From Collimonas sp. PA-H2 (GTDB taxonomy: Bacteria; Pseudomonadota; Gammaproteobacteria; Burkholderiales; Burkholderiaceae_D), in NCBI RefSeq assembly GCF_002564105.1, contig NZ_PDBX01000001.1, forward strand, positions 2,294,001 to 2,358,000: 64,000 nucleotides of DNA. The letters run 5' to 3'. Both the position numbers and the translations under genes were made by a program. Shown here in pieces: positions 20,155-28,522 of this stretch (positions within the stretch are counted from its first letter, which is position 1; each line of letters begins with the position of its first letter). The notes beneath the pieces were generated by a model that did no database searches, was not told the origin of the DNA, and saw nothing but the letters and a program-made list of their open reading frames with translations.

Positions 20155-20563
20155 TTTTCCCTTTTATAATCGCGCTGTATATATTCTTGGTGCAAGTATC
20201 GATATTGCGCTCTATGTCATGTTCCCAATATCGAATAACACTCCATCCGAGCTCTACGAGCTGCGCGTTCACCTGCTGATCGCGCAATTTTGTTTTATTA
20301 ATTTTTTCTGACCAGAATCTTTGATTGGTTTTTGGTTGTTCGCCATGAATCGGACAACCATGCCAGAAACAACCATCGACAAATACGGCGATCTTTGCTG
20401 ACACAAATACGAGATCAGGCTTGCCCGGGAGCTTATACCCGAGCCGATAGCGGAGACCTTGAGCCCACAAGATTTTACGGAGCTTTAGTTCAGGCCCTGT
20501 GTTTTTCCCTTTTACCAGAGACATGCACCGGCTTCTCTGTTCCGGCGTCAGCACATCCGCCAA
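20126..20563 (-). CDS. vsr: Very short patch repair endonuclease
   Basis: 145 residues. Vsr nicks 5' of the T in T:G mismatches caused by deamination of 5-methylcytosine. Visible: TPEQRSRCMSLVKGKNTGPE, the PD-(D/E)xK-like core LPGKPDLVFVSAKIAVFVDG (the D of KPDLVF is catalytic) and the FWHGCP zinc/Trp segment. It lies 12 bp downstream of dcm and overlaps the HNH gene. Its presence confirms that the neighbour makes 5-methylcytosine. Confidence 0.95.
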   Translation of the reverse strand: MADVLTPEQRSRCMSLVKGKNTGPELKLRKILWAQGLRYRLGYKLPGKPDLVFVSAKIAVFVDGCFWHGCPIHGEQPKTNQRFWSEKINKTKLRDQQVNAQLVELGWSVIRYWEHDIERNIDTCTKNIYSAIIKGKIDGTQIKSK

Positions 20564-20575
20564 TTTTTTCTCCGA

Positions 20576-21658
20576 TTAGGCCGCCTTCGCGGTCTTCTTA
20601 GTTTTCAACATGTCCTTCACCATTTTTGCGATTGCTTTTGCAAGCGGGGGGGGGACAGCGTTGCCGATCTGTTTTGCTATTTCAGTCTTGCTGCCAGTAA
20701 AAGGGAAGTCGTCCGGAAATCCCATCAGACGAGCTGCCTCGCGATGAGTAATCGGACGATGCTTTACCGGATGAAGATATCTTCCTTTTTCCGGCTTGAA
20801 GAATTCAGTTCTGATAGTTACAGAAGGCCGATCCCACCAAAGTCGTCCGAACAAATCGGTGCCGCCAGAGGGTTTTCGCAACCAACAAGGCGGTGTCAAT
20901 TCAGGAGCATTCTTCTGTAGATCAAAGCGATTTCCGCCGGGAGGCACAACCTTGTATCGCGCCAGACTCATTTTTGTCGGATTGCGGCCGAAATGCAAAT
21001 TCAGGGGGGCTTCACTATCTCGTATTTCGGTGCCCACAGGACTAGGTAGATCTCCGATTGCCTCTTTTACCGTGACCCAATTCGGAAGATCATCCTTCAC
21101 CGTTGGGGCGGAATGTGTCTTACGCGGAGGGAATTCAGGCGGTGTTACCCCTGCTTTTTCATTCCAGCCGACAATTACTGCCCGGCGACGCGTCTGTGGT
21201 GCACCGTAGTCAGCGGCGTTAAGAACGTCAGCCACAATTTTGAAACCGAGCTTTTCCGCCCGGGCACGAATGTCGTCAAATTCAGTCGATTTTAGGAGTT
21301 CTTTGACGTTTTCCATGACGAACACTTTTGCACCACTGGCTTTGACAATGTCCATATAGGGTTCCCAGAGTGCGCGGCGCTCATCTCCTTCACGATTCTT
21401 GTTCAATAAACTGAATCCTTGACATGGAGGGCCGCCAATTACTATGTCCGCCTGAGGGATCTTTTTGGTTTTCTTAAGCCAATCTTCTATGTTTCCAGGC
21501 ACCGATTCACCACCAAAAAATTTTTCGTGTGTTGCAATCGCGGCCCGATCATTGTCCACCGCCAGAATGCAATCGAAACCGCCCTCGAAACGGCCGTCGA
21601 CAAAGCCAAGAGTCATTCCGCCAGCACCGGAGAACAGATCAATAATGCGATATTTCAT
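20576..21658 (-). CDS. DNA (cytosine-5) methyltransferase
   Basis: 360 residues from the start chosen at 21658 (MKYRIIDLFSGAGGMTLGF); the 25 codons upstream are open but unlike the family. Motif I DLFSGAGGM, motif IV GGPPCQGFS with the catalytic Cys, motif VI VFVMENV, motif VIII QTRRRAVIVG, and motifs IX-X REAARLMGFPDDF and QIGNAVPPPLA are all present. It transfers a methyl group from S-adenosylmethionine to C5 of cytosine. First gene of the dcm-vsr-HNH operon. All catalytic motifs intact, so probably active; recognition site unknown. Confidence 0.93.
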   Translation of the reverse strand: MKYRIIDLFSGAGGMTLGFVDGRFEGGFDCILAVDNDRAAIATHEKFFGGESVPGNIEDWLKKTKKIPQADIVIGGPPCQGFSLLNKNREGDERRALWEPYMDIVKASGAKVFVMENVKELLKSTEFDDIRARAEKLGFKIVADVLNAADYGAPQTRRRAVIVGWNEKAGVTPPEFPPRKTHSAPTVKDDLPNWVTVKEAIGDLPSPVGTEIRDSEAPLNLHFGRNPTKMSLARYKVVPPGGNRFDLQKNAPELTPPCWLRKPSGGTDLFGRLWWDRPSVTIRTEFFKPEKGRYLHPVKHRPITHREAARLMGFPDDFPFTGSKTEIAKQIGNAVPPPLAKAIAKMVKDMLKTKKTAKAA

Positions 21659-21989
21659 AAGTGTTTTTTCGTTGGTAAATTGGGGAAGCCTATTGCAAAT
21701 GGTAGGCACATAGTTGTTAACCTGCTGTCCCAAGTATCAACTCGGTATTTTAATATTTATGTGGACGCACATGGTGGCAAAATGTGCTTCCATCGTGTTT
21801 CAAGACTAAAGTAGCGAACACGGGAACATAGGCAAAACTCCGAGTCTTCACTCGATAGGAATGACTGTATGAATGCACAGTATATCAGGGCTCTTAGTCA
21901 CCATTCAAAGAGAAATAGTGAGATGAGATAGGCGAGACGAAATCGTGTTGACTCGTCCTGTGTCGGATTGCTATCTGGCGGCTTGCCGA

Positions 21990-22106
21990 TACACCAATAT
22001 TCTGATCAACAATGCTGGCACCCATTTCGATAATCCCCTTGCGCAGGGACGACTGATAAAGCAACGGGAAAAAGCAATGCGGACCAATGTCAACGGCAGC
22101 ATCTGA
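21990..22106 (+). pseudogene. SDR fragment (N-terminal/central part)
   Basis: The frame reading NILINNAGTHFDNPLAQG ... AMRTNVNGSI then stop matches the NAG and NVNGS region of the intact SDR at 29338-30120 (ILINSAG ... LNVNGSILC). No start, no Rossmann N-terminus and no catalytic Tyr follow. A decayed fragment, part of the 919-bp spacer between dcm and the 140-residue gene. Confidence 0.6.
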
Positions 22107-22220
22107 TTGCGGAAATGGTGCGGGCTGAAGCTCATACGGGAATGCGGGTTTTCCCTTCAGTGATCCGCTCGATCAGATTAATTCCGAATCATGCCCAAAC
22201 ACATTGGTGAAGGTGAACAT

Positions 22221-22350
22221 TTAATGACGCGCTTGCACAGGTGGGCTCAGCACGTGCTTGACGCTCTGAGCAGTGATGTTGCCGGCGCTTTGCTTGTCGA
22301 TGCTTTGAATGGTATCGAGCTTCCAGTCTTTGACTTCAAGCACCAACAAT
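22221..22350 (-). pseudogene. Remnant of a NERD-domain protein
   Basis: On the minus strand the frame reads LLVLEVKDWKLDTIQSIDK ... VLSPPVQARH then stop. The LEVKDW segment with the following basic/hydrophobic pattern matches the NERD (nuclease-related) domain, often fused to helicases in defence islands. Only ~42 codons survive. Family assignment is by eye. Confidence 0.5.
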
Positions 22351-22577
22351 TATGAAATAACCTGTCTTGGAGCACGATCAAAGTTGCCATTAGAAAATCA
22401 TTGTGCAATATGAATATATTTCTTTATTGCAATCATACCGTGTTAAATTAGGTGATCCTAGTTGATCGATTTAGGTATTCAAGCCTTGGAATTTCATAGG
22501 GGGAGGCTCCTTCTTGAAGGAGGATTGTTGAACATCAGCCACCATATTGTTCTACGATAAAAATGTGTTAAAAATAC
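22351..22577. other. AT-rich promoter region upstream of the 140-residue/Z1 pair
   Basis: Low-GC spacer. A small stem CTCCTT/AAGGAG (22507-22522) lies 55 bp before the start of the 140-residue gene. No gene is supported here; the pair's promoter is presumably within it. Confidence 0.4.
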
Positions 22578-23000
22578 ATGGCTATTCAAAAGCAAGAATT
22601 CTATGAAGGTGCTGCGCTGCATCAGCTTATCCGTAAAGGTAGCGGGGCCCGCATTATCTTTCTAGCCCCTTTTTTTATTATTGATGATCGAGTGCAGATT
22701 TACTTAAAGTATTCGACTGGAATTCGAAGTCCGTGGGGATTCACATTTAATCCTGACGAACAAGATTTTCTCTACAAGAGCGCAATAGAGAAGCAAACAG
22801 TTATTGGATTAATTTGTGGTGCCGATGGCATTGCAGCATTGCCACTTGAGAAATACAAAAAGATAGCAATTCAGCGTAATACTGCTGTGTGGGTATCCTG
22901 CCAACGTAGGCATCGGGAGAGCTACGAAGTGAGTGGGCCCGATGACAGCGTGCCTGGAAAAATTCCGCCGTCCGACTGGCAGCGGCTATCAATGACCTGA
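22578..23000 (+). CDS. Unknown 140-residue protein preceding a Z1-domain gene
   Basis: 140 residues, soluble, no signal or membrane segment beyond a hydrophobic patch (IIFLAPFFIIDD). I do not recognise a family. Features: SPWGFTFNPDEQDFL and VIGLICGADGIAALP, suggesting a compact alpha/beta domain, with a charged, Pro-rich C-terminus. It ends 13 bp before the Z1 gene on the same strand, so the two are almost certainly co-transcribed and it may be a small partner of Z1. AT-rich upstream region, weak ribosome-binding site. Confidence 0.65.
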   Translation: MAIQKQEFYEGAALHQLIRKGSGARIIFLAPFFIIDDRVQIYLKYSTGIRSPWGFTFNPDEQDFLYKSAIEKQTVIGLICGADGIAALPLEKYKKIAIQRNTAVWVSCQRRHRESYEVSGPDDSVPGKIPPSDWQRLSMT

Positions 23001-23013
23001 TGTAGGGGGGAGC

Positions 23014-24960
23014 ATGAAGCATTGCGATCAAGTTTTGAATTTGCTACGAAAGCAAGTAAGCAATCCATCCGAGGCAGATGACATTAAAAAAACCGCTGCA
23101 GAAGTTGCCAGCAAATGGGTGGACCCGTTAACCGGCGACAAGGAAGAAACAAACGGACTCATTTACGGTCTTGTGCAAAGTGGCAAGACCGGGGTAATGA
23201 CAGTTACCGGTGCGATGGGGGCAGATGAGGGCTATCGGACCATCATTATTTTGACGTCCGACATTGATCCACTTTATGAGCAAACGTTGGGAAGAGCTCA
23301 GGAAGCTTTTCCTGGTATTGATATTCTAGGAAAGAAGGATATTCGAGATACAGATTCCTTCTTGCAGCGAATAAAGGGGGGTACATGCGCAATTATCGTT
23401 ACGAAGAATTCAGCTGTACTAACTACGCTTATTCAAAATTTCGAGAAAGGACGAGTGCGGGGACTTACCTGTCTCATTATTGACGACGAAGCAGATCAGG
23501 CTAGTTTGAACACGAAAGCGAAGCGCAGCGATGGGTCAAGAAGCACCATTAATGGCCTAATCGAAAATCTGCGAGCGTTCTTTAATAAGAATACATATTT
23601 GCAGGTTACCGCAACACCTCAGGCGCTTTTCCTTCAAGACGGAAACCATGCCTTCCGGCCAAAATTCACAGTTTTGAGCCATCCAGGCGCTGAGTACGTT
23701 GGAGGAGATGATTTCTTCTCGAACGAGTCAAAGTTGGTGAAAGAATTTCCTTTGAGTGAAATTGCCGTAATTGCTCCAGGCCCACAGCCTACACCAACCG
23801 CCACGATCCCGCCGTCACTGCTACGTGCACTTGATACTTTCATGGTAGGGGCGACGTTCAAACGTACGAGTGAGGCGGACCAAAATTGTGCATTCCTTTG
23901 TCACGTTAGTACCAAAACGATTGACCACGATCATATTGTTAATCTTCTTAGAAAGTACAAGCAAGAATTGGCGGGCGGGCTTAAGAGTAATAATGCGGCT
24001 GTCATCAAGCGGTTGAGAAGTGCCTATGAAGATCTGTCATCGACTCATCCCTCCCTCGCGAGGAGCAATTTCGATGATTTGTTGAGCTCAATCGCATTCT
24101 TTTCGCCAGGTATAACGGTAAAGTTAGTGAACGGAGAGACTGACGAAGATGTGGCCGTAAGATCGCCATATAACCTCTTTGTGGGGGGAAACAAGCTGGG
24201 ACGCGGGGTGACAATTAAAAATTTGTTGGTAAGTTATTATGGACGCAACCCAAGGACTCCACAGGCAGATACTGTATTGCAACATGCACGTATGTACGGA
24301 TATCGCAGAAAGGATATTGGGTTACTTCGTCTCTTCCTCCCCAAGGAACTACATATCGTATTTCGAGCTATCAATAAAATGGAGCAGGGTTTGAGAGAGC
24401 TTATTGCGACGAATCCAACGGAAGAATTTCGTGGGATCTATCTCGAGGGAGGATTAAACCCAACCCGCAAAAATGTACTGGTCCCTGGTTCGATCGGAGT
24501 TTATACCGGCGGAGGTAATTACAATCCTTCACAGATTACGCGTGATTCGAGCGTGCAGATACAAACATCTAAGCTAGATATGCTACTCGATCATATCGGT
24601 GATAAGCAATACGTTCAAATGCCCATCACGGAAATTCAAGCCCTTATCGAGCATATCGTGCCGGATACGAGCGAGTCCGAACGAGTATGGGACACCGTCG
24701 CCATCGCTGCATCAATGGGACAATATGCGAAGCTTTCAGGGACGAATGTCGGATACGTGTATGTCGATAGAGATCGCGAACTTCAAGAGCGACGTCGTGA
24801 AACACAAGGCATATTGTCGGGTGGTGAAGTTGGCGCGGTTCCAGATCAAAAGCTGACCCTTTTTCTCTTGAGAACAAAGTTAAAGAATGGGCAACAGGCA
24901 GCGTGGTGGCCTCAGCTACGATTTCCCGTCGGGCGTTATGCATTTGCCTTTTCAATCTGA
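23014..24960 (+). CDS. Z1-domain ATPase/helicase-like protein
   Basis: 648 residues. Helicase-superfamily ATPase: Walker A GLVQSGKTGVM (~residue 50), a DEAD box IIDDEADQAS (~155), motif III-like VTATPQALFL and motif VI-like FVGGNKLGRGVTIKNL (~390), followed by HARMYGYR. This matches the Z1 domain (PF10593), found in putative nucleases/helicases encoded next to cytosine methyltransferases, Vsr, HNH or PD-(D/E)xK nucleases and GHKL ATPases. Here it is divergent from dcm-vsr-HNH. GGGGGGAGC precedes the ATG. Motifs complete, so probably functional; exact role in restriction is not established. Confidence 0.82.
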   Translation: MKHCDQVLNLLRKQVSNPSEADDIKKTAAEVASKWVDPLTGDKEETNGLIYGLVQSGKTGVMTVTGAMGADEGYRTIIILTSDIDPLYEQTLGRAQEAFPGIDILGKKDIRDTDSFLQRIKGGTCAIIVTKNSAVLTTLIQNFEKGRVRGLTCLIIDDEADQASLNTKAKRSDGSRSTINGLIENLRAFFNKNTYLQVTATPQALFLQDGNHAFRPKFTVLSHPGAEYVGGDDFFSNESKLVKEFPLSEIAVIAPGPQPTPTATIPPSLLRALDTFMVGATFKRTSEADQNCAFLCHVSTKTIDHDHIVNLLRKYKQELAGGLKSNNAAVIKRLRSAYEDLSSTHPSLARSNFDDLLSSIAFFSPGITVKLVNGETDEDVAVRSPYNLFVGGNKLGRGVTIKNLLVSYYGRNPRTPQADTVLQHARMYGYRRKDIGLLRLFLPKELHIVFRAINKMEQGLRELIATNPTEEFRGIYLEGGLNPTRKNVLVPGSIGVYTGGGNYNPSQITRDSSVQIQTSKLDMLLDHIGDKQYVQMPITEIQALIEHIVPDTSESERVWDTVAIAASMGQYAKLSGTNVGYVYVDRDRELQERRRETQGILSGGEVGAVPDQKLTLFLLRTKLKNGQQAAWWPQLRFPVGRYAFAFSI

Positions 24961-25085
24961 GTATGGGTGGCCAGCTCGTCACCGATAACAAAGTGTCCTG
25001 CTTCCGATACAAAATACAAAACGCCAATGGCAACAGCGATGTTTGAACCGCTATAGTTGGATAGAGGAATTTGCTCCGGATGCGG
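24960..25085 (-). pseudogene. SDR C-terminal remnant
   Basis: The minus-strand frame reading GSNIAVAIGVLYFVSEAGHF and IGDELA corresponds to the C-terminus of the intact SDR at 29338-30120 (GSNSDVAAGVLYLVSETGRF, TGNELV), with ~75% nucleotide identity over 85 bp by eye. It abuts the stop of the Z1 gene. No catalytic core is left. Confidence 0.7.
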
Positions 25086-25156
25086 GGTCAAGTCTTGCAA
25101 TGACATATTACGTAGTCGGCGCAATCATTGAATGCGTTATTGCAAGACTTGACCCC
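25084..25156. repeat. 18-bp inverted repeat, RAYT/REP-like
   Basis: GGGGTCAAGTCTTGCAAT (25084-25101) is perfectly inverted at 25139-25156 across a 37-bp centre, followed by another TTGACCCCGA. GGGGTCAAG-type ends are common in palindromes moved by REP-associated Y1 transposases in Proteobacteria; no such transposase lies in this window. Confidence 0.75.
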
Positions 25157-25234
25157 GATTTTCCTTGACCCCGACCTTCTCAAGTTCGATATCTTGAGGT
25201 TTCCACCATGCACGATGGTAGGTCATATGCCCAT

Positions 25235-26266
25235 TTATCGAAGTTTTTGTCCCTTGCATGTGAAGCGGTCGAAACTATACACATGCTCACCAGGATTCTC
25301 TCGACACCGCCCAATTAGTCGATTCGGAAATTCTTTATGACCATCTATAACCGCCATTTTTGCTTTGCATTGAGGGCAAGTGGCGGCATAGCGCACCAAC
25401 CGAATTGTGCCGAGATTATTAAAGCCGAATCGTCGGTCTCTAACGATCTCCATCTGCACATCTATCTCCCTAAAAGCAACAAGCGAAGTGGGTGCCATTA
25501 CGATGCGCCACTCTAACAGTCGGAAAAATGGCCGCAGGCTCACCCAAATCACAAAGATAAAGAACGACGAGCTTATTAACGATGTCGAAAGGTTTTTGAT
25601 TGACCAATTGGGCATCTCCCAAAGTAGTATCCACAAAAATAGAATAGGTACGGCACAAAATATTATGGAAACGACGCCGTATGACAAAAATAGCCATTTC
25701 CTCCATCCCTCAAGGCGATAACCGTTTCGAAGCAGCGGTTTAGCCCACCATGAAGGTTCTGGGGTGAGTTCACGAATATAGACAACGTGCTCGATTTCTT
25801 CGGATTGAACGTCGGATATCTCGCTTTCGGGAATGGTGCAGATTCTTAGATAGTATTGTGAAGGTAGGCCACCGTTGCTTTTATTTTTTTCGGGCCATAG
25901 ATAGAATTTTTGTCCTTGGTTGCGCGCGAAATCTTGAATACCCTTTTCCCTGGTCGGCAGCATTTCCTCCATGAGCTTTTTCCACATAGGACTCAGCCGT
26001 GATCCTGGGCTTTTGCCTTCTGGTAGCAGAATATTCATCTGCGCAAAAATATTCAATGCGGTGATATTGGTGTAGCTCTCCCCCCGTTTCAGCCGATTGA
26101 TAGTAATAGTTGCTAGGGCCGCAAGCACTTCAAATGGCTGGGTCCGGTCAGTATATTGATCAACGTAGCTTTGCAGACATTTGGCTGAAGCAAGCAGCAA
26201 AACTTTTTCTTCCTGATACTCAGACTCACTCAATACACTGATTTCATTGGATTTTATTATTGTCAT
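25235..26266 (-). CDS. Membrane protein with C-terminal zinc-ribbon-like segment, unknown function
   Basis: 343 residues. A helical cytosolic N-terminal ~190 residues is followed by two strong membrane segments (FLSYGVVSIIFCAVPILFLW and a Ser/Ile/Phe-rich one near 235-255), then a C-terminal domain with CPQCKAKM and a later Cys pair (CRENPG, FTCKG), a possible zinc ribbon. No family recognised. AGGGACA precedes the ATG. Located at the edge of the Z1 block, on the opposite strand and after the repeat, so a shared role is uncertain. Confidence 0.65.
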   Translation of the reverse strand: MTIIKSNEISVLSESEYQEEKVLLLASAKCLQSYVDQYTDRTQPFEVLAALATITINRLKRGESYTNITALNIFAQMNILLPEGKSPGSRLSPMWKKLMEEMLPTREKGIQDFARNQGQKFYLWPEKNKSNGGLPSQYYLRICTIPESEISDVQSEEIEHVVYIRELTPEPSWWAKPLLRNGYRLEGWRKWLFLSYGVVSIIFCAVPILFLWILLWEMPNWSIKNLSTSLISSSFFIFVIWVSLRPFFRLLEWRIVMAPTSLVAFREIDVQMEIVRDRRFGFNNLGTIRLVRYAATCPQCKAKMAVIDGHKEFPNRLIGRCRENPGEHVYSFDRFTCKGQKLR

Positions 26267-26392
26267 TTACTGTCCCTAGACGGTTTGAGACTGTTCCTGA
26301 ACGTGGTACGGCTTGTATCGTTAGTCTCACCTGAACGGATTTCAGGAGACGCCAATGAGTAAAACTACCCACAGACAGAATGGAGTATCAAT

Positions 26393-26716
26393 ATGGAAAA
26401 GCTCGTAAATATAATATTTGAGATCATAAACTGGTATGAGAATACTGCGGTTCGAAAGGATGATCCAAGCGAAATTGCGGATTTGAAGATCTATCAGCGC
26501 CGCGCAGTTGCTACAGGATGCCTAGTGGCGGTTTTAGCGGGGTTATCTATGTTTGTAGACAGCACTGCCCCTGAGAGTGGCACGATGAGCGTGGTGATTG
26601 CCCCTCTTTTTTCCTTCATAGATACGGGGGTTACTTACGCACTCTTAGCCGCAACGATTGTTTGCTTGTATTATGCTGGCCGAAGTCTCTATATCTATAC
26701 CCAGATTGGGGATTAA
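26393..26716 (+). CDS. Small membrane protein of unknown function
   Basis: 107 residues with two predicted membrane helices (residues ~37-57 and ~78-100) and a charged N-terminus (WYENTAVRKDDPSE). GGAG lies 7 bp before the ATG. No homology recognised. Its divergent neighbour is also a membrane protein; the 126-bp gap holds a possible shared promoter. Confidence 0.6.
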   Translation: MEKLVNIIFEIINWYENTAVRKDDPSEIADLKIYQRRAVATGCLVAVLAGLSMFVDSTAPESGTMSVVIAPLFSFIDTGVTYALLAATIVCLYYAGRSLYIYTQIGD

Positions 26717-26764
26717 GCCAATAGAAACGGGCGGTGATTGAGCATATGACCTCAATTAGGGATT

Positions 26765-27289
26765 TCATTTGCCGAACATGCGTCGCCAAACTGAGGGCCT
26801 ATCAGCATCATTCAATGGTTTATCCGTGCACTGCTTGCCATCCTCTGACCAGCGAGTTAGGAGCCTGCCGCCATTTGAATCACGGGCCAAACAAAAGGCG
26901 ACGCGAAAACGCCCTCTTGCTTCAATATCGGCGTAGTACGGAACACCATACTGCAGTGGTTCAGGCTCCTTTATCGTGACACCAGACCTCCAAGGCGTCC
27001 CGTACTTGATGCAGCGGTCTACGCTAAAGGGTAAAGCTTCTTGGCCGTGCTCTTCATCGATGTGCCACATCTTTGCGCCCCTGTTAATCATGACTGTCAG
27101 GGTTTCACCTGTCGGCGAGGGGCTGTCATCGTCGATCTCTGCAAAAAAACAGGGAATGTCGTCTTTTAAAATTACTTTTGCTGGAGCGTCATAGCCTTTG
27201 GAAGTTGCGCGGGATTCGCCGGAGAATCCAAATACCAGTGCTAGCAGAGCAGTGCAAAAACCAATTAGTATGGAATAGGGACGTTGCAT
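26765..27289 (-). CDS. Exported protein, candidate immunity to the PAAR-metallopeptidase effector
   Basis: 174 residues with a signal peptide or N-terminal anchor (SILIGFCTALLALVFGFSG), so predicted periplasmic. The mature part is mixed alpha/beta with four Cys in CFFAEIDDD, RCIKYG, FCLARD and QCTDK, probably forming disulphides. The start is 2 nt after the stop of the effector gene, a coupled pair. An exported protein directly after a type VI effector is the usual place for its immunity protein; this is inferred from position. Confidence 0.65.
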   Translation of the reverse strand: MQRPYSILIGFCTALLALVFGFSGESRATSKGYDAPAKVILKDDIPCFFAEIDDDSPSPTGETLTVMINRGAKMWHIDEEHGQEALPFSVDRCIKYGTPWRSGVTIKEPEPLQYGVPYYADIEARGRFRVAFCLARDSNGGRLLTRWSEDGKQCTDKPLNDADRPSVWRRMFGK

Positions 27290-27291
27290 TT

Positions 27292-28512
27292 TCAGGAGCC
27301 GATTCGAGTCGTGTTGGGTAGGAGAGAGGTGTCTGCCGGGTTCCTTAGAAAACCGGAAAGTACCTTTTGCAAGAATGGCAGATCCAATATGCTTTGACGT
27401 TGCTCCTGCGAACCTTTCCCCGACAGGTATACCGCCTCGAAATAATGTGCAATTAGGTCCCCTTGCTGCTCCATATTAAACTCTGACATGGATTTTTCGC
27501 CATCTGACACAGTGTCATATTTATAGGCACGCGCAACTCTTTTACCTGGGTCTGTGCCATACCCACCTCGAAGCTGGATCTTTATTCCGGCCCATATCAC
27601 GCTGTACCCCAACTGATACTGCCAGACATGGGCCATCTCATGAATGAACCAAACTCGTTCAGAATCTTCGCCTATTGAAAAATCTTGCTGGTAATAACTT
27701 TCCGGAAAATACATTTCGCCATTTGGCGTCATTGCATTATTGCTGGCTCCTATCATGTAGGCGCCGTTATGTACTTTGACCTTGGAGTAATCAACGGAAT
27801 TTCGAAACATCTTCTGCGCCATCTCGATTTCGCCGGTCGTTAGTGGCCTCACTTTTTCCTCGATCGTATATTCTTTCACCGAAGAGCCCAGATTTTCAGT
27901 ATTTGTTTTGACATCGTCCAATTTGATCTTGATTTCCGCTTTTTCCTGGCTAGCACCAGCGTTTTCAGCTTGTCTCTCGCAACAATAGAGCTGCTCCGGC
28001 TCCAAATCCGCGTCGGTAATGGCGCGCGGTTCATCGGTTGCTATACGCGCAGTCTTACCTTCCGCATCGGTTGTTCCATGCACCTTCTCGCCGTTATCAA
28101 GTGTGAGCGTATAAGCTACACCTGCTAGTGCAGCGCCCGAGCCAAGCAGGAATTTAATCTGCTCATCATAGCGCGTTGAGTTCATAGCCTGTTCGCCGGA
28201 TATCAATGATCTATCAGTACTCCCCGCACTGAAGCCCGCGCCGCTCAACCCATCACCGCCTTGGAAGCTGGAAACCAAAGCACATCCACACTCACTGACA
28301 TGCCCATCCAGAGCCACCGGCACGCCCATAGTCGTGAACGTCGGGCATCCCTCAATGATCTTATTAACGCCATGTAGCGGACAATTCACAAGATCCCCAA
28401 TACGCGCAATCGCCCTGCCAAACACCGTATCAGTAGGCGAACCTGTCATCACCGTTCCACCAGGAACGTTTTTGTCGCCGACCAGTATGATTCCTCTTCC
28501 AAGCACAATCAT
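27292..28512 (-). CDS. PAAR protein with C-terminal HExxH metallopeptidase-like domain (type VI effector)
   Basis: 406 residues from the start chosen at 28512 (MIVLGRGIILVGDKNVPGG); 26 further open codons upstream are not PAAR-like. Residues 1-90 are a PAAR tip domain (VMTGSPTDTVFG, IARIGDLVNCPLHG, ECGCALV). The middle holds TLDNGEKVHGTTDAEGKT, a carboxypeptidase-regulatory-like strand pair. The C-terminal domain has HEMAHVWQYQ (291-300), a gluzincin-type zinc motif, followed by FNMEQQGDLIAHYFE, where a Glu could be the third ligand. PAAR proteins cap the VgrG spike and carry toxins out. Flanked by a 218-residue unknown protein and the candidate immunity gene. Confidence 0.8.
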   Translation of the reverse strand: MIVLGRGIILVGDKNVPGGTVMTGSPTDTVFGRAIARIGDLVNCPLHGVNKIIEGCPTFTTMGVPVALDGHVSECGCALVSSFQGGDGLSGAGFSAGSTDRSLISGEQAMNSTRYDEQIKFLLGSGAALAGVAYTLTLDNGEKVHGTTDAEGKTARIATDEPRAITDADLEPEQLYCCERQAENAGASQEKAEIKIKLDDVKTNTENLGSSVKEYTIEEKVRPLTTGEIEMAQKMFRNSVDYSKVKVHNGAYMIGASNNAMTPNGEMYFPESYYQQDFSIGEDSERVWFIHEMAHVWQYQLGYSVIWAGIKIQLRGGYGTDPGKRVARAYKYDTVSDGEKSMSEFNMEQQGDLIAHYFEAVYLSGKGSQEQRQSILDLPFLQKVLSGFLRNPADTSLLPNTTRIGS

Positions 28513-28522
28513 TTGCGTCTCC

